Shown: positions 8,151 to 17,607, numbered from the stretch's first letter. The stretch is 64,000 bases of DNA from Peribacillus deserti (GCF_016909175.1 NZ_JAFBFI010000003.1:62001-126000); one strand, 5' to 3'. Notes: generated by a model from the letters alone, not told the origin. Made by a program: numbers and translations.

Positions 8151-8827
8151 TTGGACGAATTACTTGCACAGCTAAATAAAGAAAAAAATGCTTATAAATT
8201 ATCTGTGCTGCTAGAAAAAGCAGGGCGGCGAAAAATGGAAGATTATACTGCTATCTTTCCATATCTGTCTGATAAACGCTCTTCAGTCAGAGAAGCTGCA
8301 ATTCAGGCATTAAGGGCGTATAAAAGTTCTGATGCAGAGGAAGCTCTCATTAAACTAATTACGGAGTCAACAGATGAATATGACCTAACCCTTGCAAATT
8401 CTGTTTTATCAGAGATCGGCACAAAGCAATTCCTCACCTAATAAGTGAACTTGGGCATCCGAAAGGGGATGTTAAATGTTCAGCTTTATGGGCACTGAAT
8501 GAACTAGGGGATGCCTCTTTACTTCCAATCTTCTTAACGGCTTTACAAGACCGGTCGTCTGCTGTTAAGAGATATGGCATGTTAGGGATCAATAGACATG
8601 GAAATCAATCGGCAATCAAGCCTGTAATCGGGCGAATAAAAACACTCCTGAAAAGAAAAAGGAAATCTGAAAGTGGTGAGCTAACAACAGCGCTCGGCTT
8701 TCTTATTCGTTTCATGGCAGAATATGAAGAAATACGGTATTTATTTGATTGGTTAAAATCAAATAAGTGGGATTTCCTTTTTGAAATGGAAAAAAGATGG
8801 ATTATCAAAAATATAAAATCATTATAA
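8151..8827 (+). pseudogene. HEAT-repeat protein, frameshifted
   Basis: A TTG start with GAGGGG upstream opens a frame of helical HEAT repeats (SVREAAIQALRAY, TLANSVLSEIGTK) that stops at 8441. A different frame then continues the repeat pattern without a break: IPHLISELGHPKGDVKCSAL, LQDRSSAVKRYGML, ending at TAA 8825-8827. Joined, the product would be about 225 residues, like the small HEAT-repeat scaffold proteins seen in Bacillus. The junction is near 8420-8440. Either a real single-base indel has inactivated the gene or the sequence has an error here. Confidence 0.75.
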
Positions 8828-8873
8828 AAGGCGATTCTTCGGCTAACGGGACTCTTGTTGAAGAAGCCGGAAA

Positions 8874-8907
8874 AAAACAAATCCATTTTTAAAATAGATT
8901 TGTTTTA
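8874..8907 (-). terminator. Intrinsic terminator of the histidine kinase gene
   Basis: On the minus strand AAAACAAATC and GATTTGTTTT pair around an AT-rich loop and are followed by TTTTTCC. The hairpin overlaps the kinase stop codon. It could also stop transcripts from the plus strand. Confidence 0.8.
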
Positions 8908-10170
8908 ACTATGAACATGTAAATAGGCAGGGAAGGTGACTAAGAACTCTGTTCCTTTACCGATTTTACTATTAATTTTCACAGTGCCTTTAAACTCGCG
9001 GATGATGCTGAAAGATACCATAAGACCCAAGCCGGTTCCTTTCTTACCTTTAGTTGAGTAATAGGGCTCGCCTAAACGTTTCACCTGGTCTGCTGACATA
9101 CCTATTCCTGTATCACATACACTAATTTTGACTTCATGATTCTTTAAATACGTGTGAATGGTGAGAGTACCCCCATTTGGCATAGCCTCAATACAATTTT
9201 TCATAATGTTTAGGAAACATTGCCGAAATCGGCTTCTATCCCCAAAAATAACACATAAATCAGAATCTTCAATATTCACCACGACTGAATTCATGTTCGC
9301 CAGTGGCTGTAAGGTTTTAATAATCTGGTGAAGTTCATCGCTCGCGTGAAATTTTTCAACGGAGTGCATGGAGGGTTCGGCAAAGGTTAAGTAATTCTTG
9401 ATAACATGCTCAGCTGCGTTTAATTCAGTTAAGGCAATATCGATATACCCCTTTGTTGTCTTCTGGAGGTTTGGGTCTTCTGAAGCAAGCTGTAAAAACC
9501 CTTGCACAGCAGTCAGTGGATTGCGTACTTCATGAGAGATAGCTGCACTCATATGACTGGCCAATTCTATTTTCTGTGCCTTCAACATTTGCTCGCGAAA
9601 AAACTCATTTTGTTTCATTTCCTCCAGTAGATAAGACATCATACAAATCCCAATGCATTGAATGAAGATGGTGACAACAACAACTTTAAGTTCAGTTATG
9701 GAGTGATCCGAAAACAATAAGCTGCCAAAGATCAAAATGCAAATTATAGCAGCAGTTATCAGCGAGACGGATAGACGTTTTTTTGAGGATTGTTTAAGGA
9801 ACCAAGGGTGAGCAAGCCGCAAGAAAATGCCTAAAGAGATATAGAGCAGCAGTACCATCCAGAAACCGCTGTCTAATCCATAAAATAACATTCTTAGAAG
9901 AAGAGACCAAATAGTCAACAGCGGGCCATAGCCAAAATAAAGCCCGCCTATAATAATTGGAATTAATCTTAAATCTACCATAACTCCATATTGCGGTGAG
10001 GAAAAGCAGAGGCAGACCAAAACAGACAAAAAGAGTCCGATCACACAGAGAACACGCGGCCGGGGTCCCTTATTGTAACGTTCAGCCCAGAGATTAAAGA
10101 TAAACATTAGAAGTATGATGAGTGAAAGATTGAAAAATAAATCTTTTACCAAATCCACAATTACCACCAT
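8905..10170 (-). CDS. Membrane sensor histidine kinase, KinB-like
   Basis: The 421-residue protein has five to six transmembrane helices in residues 1-182, then a dimerisation domain with H-box ISHEVRNPLT (phosphorylated H213), and a GHKL ATPase domain with N-box NIMKNCIEAM, G1 DTGIGM and G2 GKKGTGLGL. The layout and length match the Bacillus sporulation kinase KinB (428 aa), which feeds phosphate to Spo0F. No response regulator is adjacent, as expected for phosphorelay kinases. The short loops between helices suggest sensing within the membrane. It may equally serve another orphan phosphorelay; I do not assign the symbol. Confidence 0.88.
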   Translation of the reverse strand: MVVIVDLVKDLFFNLSLIILLMFIFNLWAERYNKGPRPRVLCVIGLFLSVLVCLCFSSPQYGVMVDLRLIPIIIGGLYFGYGPLLTIWSLLLRMLFYGLDSGFWMVLLLYISLGIFLRLAHPWFLKQSSKKRLSVSLITAAIICILIFGSLLFSDHSITELKVVVVTIFIQCIGICMMSYLLEEMKQNEFFREQMLKAQKIELASHMSAAISHEVRNPLTAVQGFLQLASEDPNLQKTTKGYIDIALTELNAAEHVIKNYLTFAEPSMHSVEKFHASDELHQIIKTLQPLANMNSVVVNIEDSDLCVIFGDRSRFRQCFLNIMKNCIEAMPNGGTLTIHTYLKNHEVKISVCDTGIGMSADQVKRLGEPYYSTKGKKGTGLGLMVSFSIIREFKGTVKINSKIGKGTEFLVTFPAYLHVHS

Positions 10171-10532
10171 CCGAAATCATCAATTATATTCAGTTTATTA
10201 CTTTAGTGACAATTCGACAAATATTTTCATAATTATTTGTAAAGTTTTCATGATTTTGAATTTTCAGTAATTTTACCATTATTTCTTCATTCACTTCTGC
10301 AAAGCGGTACTTATCAGAAAGCTTGTATATTTTGATGCTATGTATGCACTGCTGTTTTCTAAACGAATAAGGCTAATGACAAAGCTATTTACTAGTTTCG
10401 CCAAACTATAAGTTAAAAGAACTATGAACATTTTCATAGTTTTCTTTACTGTATCTTATTAAACACGTAAAGAAGGATTTACATCGTCTCTCTATACTTA
10501 AAAAAGTAGTGAATGTTGAAGGAGCTGAGTAA
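10171..10532. other. Intergenic region with a perfect inverted repeat
   Basis: This is the divergent promoter region between the kinase and the glycerophosphodiesterase. AACTATGAA and TTCATAGTT flank CATT at 10420-10441, about 90 bases before the diesterase start. A T-rich run follows, so it could be a weak terminator or an operator. Nothing else is evident. Confidence 0.4.
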
Positions 10533-11639
10533 ATGAAGAGTAAGAAGGTTATTTTAGCAGGGATTGCGGCCCTGGCGTTATGTTCATCGGCAATCCCAAT
10601 GTTTGGACAACATGCTTTGGCCGCAGAGAATTCATCCAGGTCAGAGGGCTTCAGCTACGGTCCAAAATCATTCGACCTGCAGGCCCACCGCGGTGGACTC
10701 GGACTTACATCAGAGTCCACGATCGCGTCGTTCTCCCGCGCACTAGAAATGGGTGTGAGTACACTTGAGCTTGACGTACAGATCACCGAGGACCACCAGG
10801 CTGTGATCACGCACGACCGCAAGATCTCTGGAGCCAAGTGCAAGGATACCGGTCCGGCATTTGCTGGTGATCCTGAATACCCTTATGTCGGCAAGTACAT
10901 TAAGGACCTTACACTCGCCCAGGTGCGCACATTGGACTGCGGTTCACAGGTTTTACCGCAATTCCCAGAGCAGCGGCTGAGTCCTGGCGCACAGATGCCC
11001 TTGCTGAGCGAGGTGCTCGACCTTGTAAAGCGCTATCATGCTAATAAAGTGTGGATGAACATCGAGACAAAAGTGGAGGCCGGTGCACCACATGAGACCG
11101 CTCCCCGTGAAGAGTTTGTTCAGATCGTTGCCCGCGAGGTCCGCGAGGCCGGAATGATCAACCGGGTATCAATCCAAAGCTTCGACTGGGGAGCGCTCAT
11201 GCGCATGAAAGAAGTCGAGCCGCGGTTACCCATCGTCGCTTTGACCAATGGTCCGCAGTTCCTGCAGCCTGGCCAGGCTGGAGCCTCTCCATGGCTGGGC
11301 GGAATTGATATTGATGACTTTGGGGGCGACTTAATTGCGGCTGCTCACTCGTTTGGTGCAGACGCCATCTCACCTGTGCACGGTTTCCCGCAAAACGGAA
11401 AAGTTACCGAGGAAAACTACGAGCCTTACGTGACAAAGCAAATGGTGGAAGAAGCACACAATAAGGGTATGAAGCTGATCCCATGGACGGTTGACGACAC
11501 GCCTACTATGGACAAGCTGATCAATGACGGGGTAGATGGTATCATCACCGATTATCCGGACCGACTGCGAATGGTGATGGAGCAGCATGATCTCGAGCTG
11601 CCAAAGAGCTACTCTGGTCCCAAGTCTAAGAACAGGTAG
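10533..11639 (+). CDS. Secreted glycerophosphodiester phosphodiesterase
   Basis: The 368-residue exported enzyme hydrolyses glycerophosphodiesters to sn-glycerol 3-phosphate and an alcohol. It has a signal peptide (cleavage after HALA near residue 30) and a GDPD TIM barrel: H52-R53 in AHRGG, E79 and D81 in ELDVQ, catalytic H94 in THDRK, and a second region IETKVE with metal-binding glutamates. The C-terminal WTVDD and GVDGIITDYPD motifs complete the barrel. Base composition is clearly higher in G+C than neighbouring genes (many CGC, GCC, GAG codons), and the core resembles actinobacterial GDPDs, suggesting lateral transfer with a replaced Bacillus-style signal peptide. AAGGAG precedes the ATG. 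Confidence 0.93.
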   Translation: MKSKKVILAGIAALALCSSAIPMFGQHALAAENSSRSEGFSYGPKSFDLQAHRGGLGLTSESTIASFSRALEMGVSTLELDVQITEDHQAVITHDRKISGAKCKDTGPAFAGDPEYPYVGKYIKDLTLAQVRTLDCGSQVLPQFPEQRLSPGAQMPLLSEVLDLVKRYHANKVWMNIETKVEAGAPHETAPREEFVQIVAREVREAGMINRVSIQSFDWGALMRMKEVEPRLPIVALTNGPQFLQPGQAGASPWLGGIDIDDFGGDLIAAAHSFGADAISPVHGFPQNGKVTEENYEPYVTKQMVEEAHNKGMKLIPWTVDDTPTMDKLINDGVDGIITDYPDRLRMVMEQHDLELPKSYSGPKSKNR

Positions 11640-11764
11640 TTGAGAAGGTGATAGGATACAAGTGTCTCTCTGATACTAGATACTTAATGAGTACATAATA
11701 GGGACCGGCTTTAATTTTGCTATTAACAAAAATTAGTTTACCTATAAATTGGTTTTCAATAGGG

Positions 11765-11799
11765 GAAAAAGCTGCCTTTTTTTCAAGGCGGCTTTTTCT
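11765..11799 (+). terminator. Intrinsic terminator after the diesterase gene
   Basis: AAAAAGCTGCCTT and AAGGCGGCTTTTT form a 13-bp stem with one G-U pair, running into CTTTTTCTC. Confidence 0.85.
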
Positions 11800-11913
11800 C
11801 TTTAGGTCATCATCATTCAGAAGGGTAAAGTCTTGCTTAAAACGAAAGATCATCCTAACCTATAATCTGTTTATGTTGTATCCTAATCCTATTGCTGTAA
11901 AAAGCAGAGCTAT

Positions 11914-11946
11914 GAGCCAGTCAAAATTTTGACTGGCTCATTTTAC
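11914..11946. terminator. Bidirectional terminator-like hairpin
   Basis: GAGCCAGTCAAAA and TTTTGACTGGCTC are perfectly complementary over 13 bp. It lies directly after the minus-strand lipoprotein gene and is followed on the plus strand by ATTTTACTTTTTC. Confidence 0.8.
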
Positions 11947-11954
11947 TTTTTCCT

Positions 11955-13160
11955 TTACCTCTGAAGATGAGGGTACTGCCAAATTCCTGAGGTTCTAAAT
12001 AAATCGCGGTATATAACAAACATTTCGTCTTTAGGTACTTTTTGTGCTTCTGCGACTGATGGATAATCTAAATAAACAACATTTGTAAAACTGCGATTGG
12101 TTTTTTTATTATTCATCCTGTCATAAAAGTCGCTAGCTTCATTAAACACCGTCAAAGCTCTTCGAATATGACTTGCACTTGTCACGATTGTTACGTCCTT
12201 TAATCCCTGCTTTTCTAGGATATCATGTGTAAACAGCGCATTTTCTACCGTATCTGTTGAATTATTTTCCATGAGAATTCTGTCTTTGGAAACTCCCTGT
12301 TCGGTGAGCCACTTATTCATTGCATCTGCTTCGGTCACACCTTGCTTCGGCACGCCTCCAGATACAATAATCTTTGAATTCGGATACTTCTTTGCAATGG
12401 ATAAACCCGCTTTTAAGCGTTCTATAAGCGGTTCTTTCATCGTTCCATCATCAGCAAGGGCATATCCAAGAATCACAATGGCATGTTTTTGCTGTGGCAA
12501 ATCAGCAGGCGGTGCAGTGTTTAATTTCACTTTCATTAATGAATCTGCTCGTTCTATCTTTTGCGAATAATCTCGTGCTTTTGCAGAATCGATCTGAGCT
12601 AAATTAGACAGTGACCTTTTATAAGTACGCACATCTCCATTCACTTTGGAGTAAGCGCCAAGTAAGAGGTTCGCATTGAAATTATCCCTATCCAAATTCA
12701 AGATCTGGGTATATGTCTGCAGTGCTTCCGGGTATTTTTTCTGAATCACTTGTGTGGATGCAAGAGAGAACTTTATGTCTAAATCAAAAGGGTCAAGCAG
12801 GGCGGCCTGTCTGAAAGCATTTTCGACTACATCATATTTTCCCTTGAGTGTGATTCCTTTAAAGATATCTTTTTCTGCCTGCTTAATGTCGCCGCCATGC
12901 CAGTAATAGTACATGGCCATGTCTTTAAAGTGATTAATTCGGTCAGAAGTGGGCTCATCATTTTTTACAGGAGTCGAGGGGTTTCCTGTTTCAGCAGCTG
13001 TTTTTATTCTTGCTTTGTTTTTATCTTCCGAATTAACTTCTTTGTTATTATTAACCGCTTTCGTCTTCGGTTCGTTTGCTTGCTTTCCATTATCTGCGGT
13101 ACAACCTGTCATAACAGAAATGGTAAATAGAAGAGCAATTAATCCTTTGTAAAGCTTCAC
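11955..13160 (-). CDS. Lipoprotein with TPR and DUF218 (YdcF/SanA-like) domain
   Basis: The 401-residue protein starts with a lipoprotein signal and lipobox VMTGC (lipidated C20), then a lysine/asparagine-rich linker, a TPR-like helical region (residues about 75-200, e.g. YPEALQTYTQILNLD), and a C-terminal DUF218 domain beginning AIVILGYAL and including KIIVSGGV, DRILMENNSTDT and VTSASHIRRA. DUF218 proteins (ElyC, SanA, YdcF) are linked to envelope maintenance, but their reaction is not settled. The protein should sit on the outer face of the cytoplasmic membrane. Monocistronic, with a hairpin behind it. Confidence 0.88.
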   Translation of the reverse strand: MKLYKGLIALLFTISVMTGCTADNGKQANEPKTKAVNNNKEVNSEDKNKARIKTAAETGNPSTPVKNDEPTSDRINHFKDMAMYYYWHGGDIKQAEKDIFKGITLKGKYDVVENAFRQAALLDPFDLDIKFSLASTQVIQKKYPEALQTYTQILNLDRDNFNANLLLGAYSKVNGDVRTYKRSLSNLAQIDSAKARDYSQKIERADSLMKVKLNTAPPADLPQQKHAIVILGYALADDGTMKEPLIERLKAGLSIAKKYPNSKIIVSGGVPKQGVTEADAMNKWLTEQGVSKDRILMENNSTDTVENALFTHDILEKQGLKDVTIVTSASHIRRALTVFNEASDFYDRMNNKKTNRSFTNVVYLDYPSVAEAQKVPKDEMFVIYRDLFRTSGIWQYPHLQR

Positions 13161-13405
13161 ATTCGTTCCTCCTTTATATGTATCATCTCTTTTACTTTCT
13201 CCTTACATAAATTGTGTATACAGGAGCTTTTTAAATTTATTTTTAGATAACAAAATCCTTGGTATAGTTAGTAGTGCTTTTTAGCTATTGAGCTCAATTC
13301 ATACCTCTTAACACCATATCATGGAAGAAATTCTCACAATCTATCAAAAAAGTATTTTGCTATAATGCTAGTTGTGTATACATATGAACTAAGATTAGGG
13401 GGAAC

Positions 13406-14668
13406 GTGTTTTTGATATCAATCGTTGCTAAACAAAATGGAATCGTGAAAGCCGCATTCTTCGCCGTGTTCGTATTAGCATGTGCTGCTATTATATATGG
13501 TGTGGGTGCCAAATCAGCAAGTGCAGAAACAATGACCTATGAAACGACAGCTAATGTGAATATCCGGACAGGACCCTCTACTGCCTACGAAAGCCTTGGA
13601 ACTGTTGCAAAAGGATCACAGCTCAATGTAACAGGAAATGCAGCAAATGGGTGGTACCAGGTAAGCCATAATGGACAGAGAGGTTATGTAAGCGGGACTT
13701 ACGTTCAAGTGAAAGGGTTTATCAATACAGCCACATCGGATCTAAATGTGCGTACAGGTCCTTCGACTGCGTACAGCATCCTTGGAACTGTCCAAAAAGG
13801 TGAGGAACTAACTGTAACTGGGAAAGCAAATGGGTGGTTTAAGATCAGTTATAATGGACGGACCGGGTATGTAAGCGGGAAATACGTTCAAGTAACAGAG
13901 GTAATGTATGCTGCCACGGCAAACTTAAACCTGCGCAGCGGGCCGTCAACAGCATCAGGCATTTTGGCATCCATTCCAAAAGGGACAGGGCTTGCGATCA
14001 CTGCGGATGCAGTGAATGGCTGGTATAAGATCTATTACAATGGGAAATTTGGATATGTGAGCGCTGCTTATGTAAAAAAGACATACATACTTATCGTGAT
14101 GAATCCAGAAAGCAAAACGGTACTAGTCAATAAACAGAATAAACTGCCTGACGGATATACTCCGCAAGATTTAGTATACGCTCCTATTCCTTTTACCTTC
14201 TCTGAACAATCGGACAAGCGAAAAATGAGAAAGGAAGCAGCGGCTGCGATTGCCCAGCTATTTAATGGAGCTAAATCGCAAGGAGTATCCCTCCTCGGTG
14301 TATCTGCCTACCGGTCCTATGATAGACAGGTAGAGCTCTTTAACTATTATGTGAGCAGGGATGGATATGAAAAGGCCAGCACCTATAGTGCAATGCCGGG
14401 AACAAGTGAACATCAGACTGGATTGGCAATAGACGTTACGGGAGGCAATGGACAGTGCGCTGCCCAAGACTGTTTTGCAAATACACCAGAGGCTGCATGG
14501 CTTGAGGATCATGCTTCAGAATATGGTTTCATCATCCGTTATCAAAAAGGGAAAGAAAGCATAACAGGCTACAAGTACGAGCCATGGCATCTGAGGTATG
14601 TAGGCCAAACGCTTGCTAAACATATAACCAGCAGAGGTGTTGCATTAGAAGAATATATAGGTTTATAA
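13406..14668 (+). CDS. Exported SH3b x3 - M15 D,D-carboxypeptidase (VanY-like)
   Basis: The 420-residue secreted enzyme trims D-Ala from peptidoglycan stem peptides. After a signal or anchor helix (cleavage near SASA, residue 45) come three bacterial SH3 repeats, each with an N-x-R-x-GPST core (NIRTGPST, NVRTGPST, NLRSGPST) and ending GYVS. The C-terminal M15B peptidase domain has the zinc motif SEHQTGLAIDV and the second site EPWHLRYVG. The SH3 repeats bind the wall. The frame starts at GTG 13406, but the GGGGGA ribosome site is better spaced for TTG at 13412. Intact relatives of this architecture contrast with the decayed SH3/LysM remnant near 7.8 kb. Confidence 0.92.
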   Translation: MFLISIVAKQNGIVKAAFFAVFVLACAAIIYGVGAKSASAETMTYETTANVNIRTGPSTAYESLGTVAKGSQLNVTGNAANGWYQVSHNGQRGYVSGTYVQVKGFINTATSDLNVRTGPSTAYSILGTVQKGEELTVTGKANGWFKISYNGRTGYVSGKYVQVTEVMYAATANLNLRSGPSTASGILASIPKGTGLAITADAVNGWYKIYYNGKFGYVSAAYVKKTYILIVMNPESKTVLVNKQNKLPDGYTPQDLVYAPIPFTFSEQSDKRKMRKEAAAAIAQLFNGAKSQGVSLLGVSAYRSYDRQVELFNYYVSRDGYEKASTYSAMPGTSEHQTGLAIDVTGGNGQCAAQDCFANTPEAAWLEDHASEYGFIIRYQKGKESITGYKYEPWHLRYVGQTLAKHITSRGVALEEYIGL

Positions 14669-14746
14669 GCTATCGCTATTAAGCGGCATGGGTTTTTTCA
14701 AAGACCGTAAGCAACAAAGTACTTAAATAAACAAATACAAATCAAA

Positions 14747-14783
14747 TAAAAAAGCTGATTGTTCGCCGACAATTGGCTTTTTT
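14747..14783 (+). terminator. Intrinsic terminator after the M15 peptidase gene
   Basis: AAAAAAGCTGATTGT pairs with ACAATTGGCTTTTTT (two G-U pairs) around TCGCCG. Confidence 0.8.
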
Positions 14784-14928
14784 AAATTGCGGAATTCCAA
14801 TTTTGTGAACATTTGGATCCCCTACATAGGAGGGCAAAGGAAAAACATTATCACAGCATCTTCTCCGGAATTGTACGGGTAGAGAAGTAAGAAAGTATTT
14901 TGTGAATTAAAATATTTCTGATTTTTCC

Positions 14929-14957
14929 TTGACATACTATAATACTAGCGGTAGATT
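14929..14957 (+). promoter_or_regulatory. Sigma-A promoter of the SAM-riboswitch transcript
   Basis: A consensus TTGACA (14929-14934) is followed after 17 bases by TAGATT (14952-14957). Transcription would start about 15 bases before the aptamer. Confidence 0.75.
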
Positions 14958-14977
14958 TATAAATAAATTAAATATTA

Positions 14978-15133
14978 TTCTTATCCAGAGAGGTGGAGGG
15001 ACTGGCCCTTTGATACCTCAGCAGCAGACTGTATAGTACTGTGCTAATTCCAGAAGCGAAAAAGCTTGAAGATAAGAAGAGTGATGGACCATGATGCCGA
15101 AACCCTCTTCTTGCTTACAAGAAGAGGGTTTTT
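14978..15133 (+). ncRNA. SAM-I (S-box) riboswitch with terminator
   Basis: The conserved S-box core is clear: TTCTTATCCAGAGAGGTGGA, GGGACTGGCCC, ATACCTCAGCAGC, GTGCTAATTCCAG, and the closing GATAAGAAG strand that pairs with the 5' CTTATC. It is followed by an intrinsic terminator, AACCCTCTTCTTG / AAGAAGAGGGTT plus TTTATAT (15100-15133). High S-adenosylmethionine should stabilise the aptamer and let the terminator form, switching off the MetE-like gene at 15182. Confidence 0.95.
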
Positions 15134-15181
15134 ATATTGCATTACATGTAGATTTTCAAAAAAAGAAAGAAGGTATGATGT

Positions 15182-16291
15182 ATGTCGATTACGTTAACAA
15201 AGGCTCCATTCAGGGCTGATCATGTAGGAAGTTTATTAAGACCCAAGCACCTGCTTGAAGCAAGGGCTGGCTTTAACAAGGGTGAGATAAGTGCTGAAGA
15301 GCTAAGAGAGCTAGAGCTGGCAGAAGTAAGAAGAATAGTAGATAAGCAGATTGAAATTGGACTTAAAGCGGTAACGGATGGTGAATTCAGACGTCATTGG
15401 TGGCATACAGACTTTATGGAGAATCTGCTTGGTATGGAAGGTTACACTCCAGAGAAAGGCTACCAGTTCAGTAAGATGGAGACCGAAAAGCATGATGTAC
15501 GAGCGATAGGGAGAGTAGCATTCAATCCCGATCACCCTTTCATTGGACATGCAAAGGATCTAGTGGAGATAGCAGGAGACAGAGCCGTTGCTAAAGTGAC
15601 GATTCCGAGCCCGAACCAATTCTTCAATGCAGGGATCATCAACCCGGAGATATATGCAGATTGGGAAGAGTTTGCGAAGGATATTATTGAAGCTTACAGA
15701 CAAACTCTTAAAGCTTTTTATGATGTTGGTGTCCGATATCTGCAGCTGGATGATGTATACATAGCAGGCTTATCTGCACCGGCTCTGCCTTTTAGTGACG
15801 CTAAATATTCACGTGAATATTTAATTGATCTAGCACTAAGAGTCATTAACGGTGTCCTGGAGGATAAACCTGAGGACCTGTTTGTTACTACCCACCTATG
15901 CAGAGGAAACTACAAGTCGGATTATGCATTCTCTGGCAGCTATGACATTATTGCTCCGACCTTACTTAATAAGGAAAAGGTAGATGGATTTTTCCTTGAG
16001 TTTGATGATGAGCGTTCAGGCACTTTCGAACCATTGAAGCATATACCTCAAGGCAGTGAGGCACCACGTGTAGTCCTTGGGGTATTCACCTCTAAGTTTC
16101 CTGAGCTGGAAGACAAGGAAGAAATTAAGAAAAGGATCAAAGAAGCCTCTCAATATGTTCCATTGGAACAATTGTGCATCAGTCCTCAATGTGGATTCGC
16201 TTCAACTCATCACGGAAATAACCTTACAGAAGAAGAACAATGGGAGAAATTAAAGCTGATTGTTGATGTTGCGAAAGAAGTTTGGGGTTAA
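15182..16291 (+). CDS. MetE-like methionine synthase family protein (YxjG/YxjH-like)
   Basis: The 369-residue protein corresponds to the C-terminal catalytic half of cobalamin-independent methionine synthase. Zinc ligands are visible: H and C in TTHLCRGN near residue 240, an acidic site in FFLEFDDE near 274, and C in SPQCGFAST near 336. An N-terminal RADHVGSLLRP motif and the DGEFRR motif are also typical. YxjG and YxjH of Bacillus (about 375 aa) are S-box controlled and thought to make methionine from a small methyl donor. The SAM riboswitch directly upstream gives the same regulation here. AAGAAAGAAGG precedes the ATG. It is followed by its own terminator. Confidence 0.92.
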   Translation: MSITLTKAPFRADHVGSLLRPKHLLEARAGFNKGEISAEELRELELAEVRRIVDKQIEIGLKAVTDGEFRRHWWHTDFMENLLGMEGYTPEKGYQFSKMETEKHDVRAIGRVAFNPDHPFIGHAKDLVEIAGDRAVAKVTIPSPNQFFNAGIINPEIYADWEEFAKDIIEAYRQTLKAFYDVGVRYLQLDDVYIAGLSAPALPFSDAKYSREYLIDLALRVINGVLEDKPEDLFVTTHLCRGNYKSDYAFSGSYDIIAPTLLNKEKVDGFFLEFDDERSGTFEPLKHIPQGSEAPRVVLGVFTSKFPELEDKEEIKKRIKEASQYVPLEQLCISPQCGFASTHHGNNLTEEEQWEKLKLIVDVAKEVWG

Positions 16292-16325
16292 ATTTATTTG
16301 TGAAGTTACTCATTACCAACAAGAA

Positions 16326-16347
16326 GGATGCTGTGGCATCCTTTTAT
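16326..16347 (+). terminator. Intrinsic terminator of the MetE-like gene
   Basis: GGATGC-TGTG-GCATCC followed by TTTTATT. Confidence 0.82.
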
Positions 16348-16492
16348 TGCTGCACTAAGGGGTAAAATATTAAACATGGCTTCGGTGGCTTTTTCTTATG
16401 TGGATTGCATTAAATAATCGAGAAGCCGATATTGTCTACAAAAGAATGCACATGTTAACGAGTCGGTAAAAAAGCAATTTGTGCTTAGGTTT

Positions 16493-16524
16493 AAAAAAAA
16501 AACTCGCCAAAAAGCAGCGAGGTT
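16493..16524 (-). terminator. Intrinsic terminator of the DoxX gene
   Basis: On the minus strand CCTCGC-TGCTTTTTG-GCGAG forms a stem, followed by nine T residues. It lies about 70 bases after the DoxX stop. Confidence 0.8.
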
Positions 16525-16592
16525 TATATAGCTAATGTCAGATTGAAGTTCGTTATGGAATTAAATCTTTATTATTTCTTTCATCAGCTTTT

Positions 16593-16988
16593 TTACCAGA
16601 GTCCACCCAATGAATAATCTCCGGGCCCAATCAATGCTATACCGATCGAGACGACAATCAAAAATAAATTGTATTCGAATCCTCCGGCTGTAACGGAGAA
16701 GCCTTTGGGCCCATGGACCTTTACAATAGAGCCCATCATTACTAAAGCAATTAGAAGTGCACCAAGTGGTAAAAATATTCCCAAAATAAATAAAATTCCT
16801 GCCAATAACTCCGCAATCCCACTAAATGCTGCAATAGCTTTACCTGGCTTTATCCCAATGGATTCAAACCAGCCTCCAGTTCCCGCTATGCCATGGCCGC
16901 CAAACCAGCCGAAAAGCTTTTGGGAACCATAATAAAGAAATACAAATCCTATCATTAGACGAATAATGAGTAAACCCAGATCTTCCAT
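16593..16988 (-). CDS. DoxX family membrane protein
   Basis: The 131-residue protein has four hydrophobic helices and the DoxX signature at the N-terminus, [20 protein letters not shown], followed by [17 protein letters not shown] and a glycine-rich helix [18 protein letters not shown]. DoxX proteins are small integral membrane proteins tied to thiosulfate oxidation in archaea and to redox homeostasis in bacteria; the role in Bacillus is not defined. It is monocistronic, reading away from the small genes to its right, with a terminator on its own strand. Confidence 0.9.
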   Translation of the reverse strand: MEDLGLLIIRLMIGFVFLYYGSQKLFGWFGGHGIAGTGGWFESIGIKPGKAIAAFSGIAELLAGILFILGIFLPLGALLIALVMMGSIVKVHGPKGFSVTAGGFEYNLFLIVVSIGIALIGPGDYSLGGLW

Positions 16989-17417
16989 ATAATTAGTCCC
17001 CTTTATAAATACGAAATCTATTCTTTTTATTCCCCAAAAGAAAAATCTAATTCATTAAATAGCACAAGAGTCCGTAATTTTGTCCTAGGGATTATATTGG
17101 TTTTAATGACACCTGTGGAAGAGAAGTCTGAACAATAACCCCTAAATTGACACAAAGAGAATGGTTTCTTTCCGAAACTAATAAGGAGGGAATGATATAA
17201 AAGATGGAATTCTTAAAGATAGAGCTGCCTAAAAAGCGGTTTTTCTTGTGGAGGTAACGGTGTAGTATGTATAGGATATACGGCAGCTATAGTCATTCAA
17301 CCAACATATAAAGAGTTTGGATTATTAGAGGAGGCAGGCACCAAATACTGCCATGATTCATAATGGTGAAAGTGGGTATTTATATTGAACAAAATCAATT
17401 AGAGGAGGTGTTCTGAA
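16989..17417. other. Intergenic region without a supported gene
   Basis: About 430 bases. It holds the DoxX promoter region and two AGGAGG-like sites (17186, 17404); only the second is followed by a usable start. A cysteine-containing frame (17247-17363) has no start codon and I do not call it. Confidence 0.3.
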
Positions 17418-17516
17418 TTGAGCCTGAAAGAACGCTTATGGGAAAACATGACTACACCTAATTGGCAGCATTTAATTGATGAGGATCATTTTGAAGAAGA
17501 GGAGGAAGAGGAGTAA
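17418..17516 (+). CDS. Small acidic-tailed protein (32 aa)
   Basis: A TTG start with AGGAGGTG nine bases upstream opens a 32-codon frame that begins MSLKERLWENMTTPNWQHLI and ends in a run of acidic residues (DEDHFEEEEEEE). The ribosome site is near perfect, which argues that it is translated. I do not recognise the family. Followed by a T-rich stretch but no clear hairpin. The layout resembles the very small conserved proteins common in Bacillus. Confidence 0.55.
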   Translation: MSLKERLWENMTTPNWQHLIDEDHFEEEEEEE

Positions 17517-17607
17517 TATAAATTGCTTCTCTTTTTTTTGAAGTTATGATTCGAGAATAAAACAGTTTGTTAAAGAAACACTATCCCGTAAAAAGGTGGT
17601 GTTAGTT

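Noticed and set aside
11626-11932. Two opposing frames between the diesterase and the lipoprotein
   Set aside because: Both are built from the terminator hairpin at 11765-11799 and flanking AT-rich DNA and have no family resemblance.
17247-17363. Cysteine-containing frame (CGGNGVVCIGYTAAIV) resembling a bacteriocin-like peptide
   Set aside because: No start codon in frame and stops immediately upstream; AGGAGG nearby leads into a different frame.
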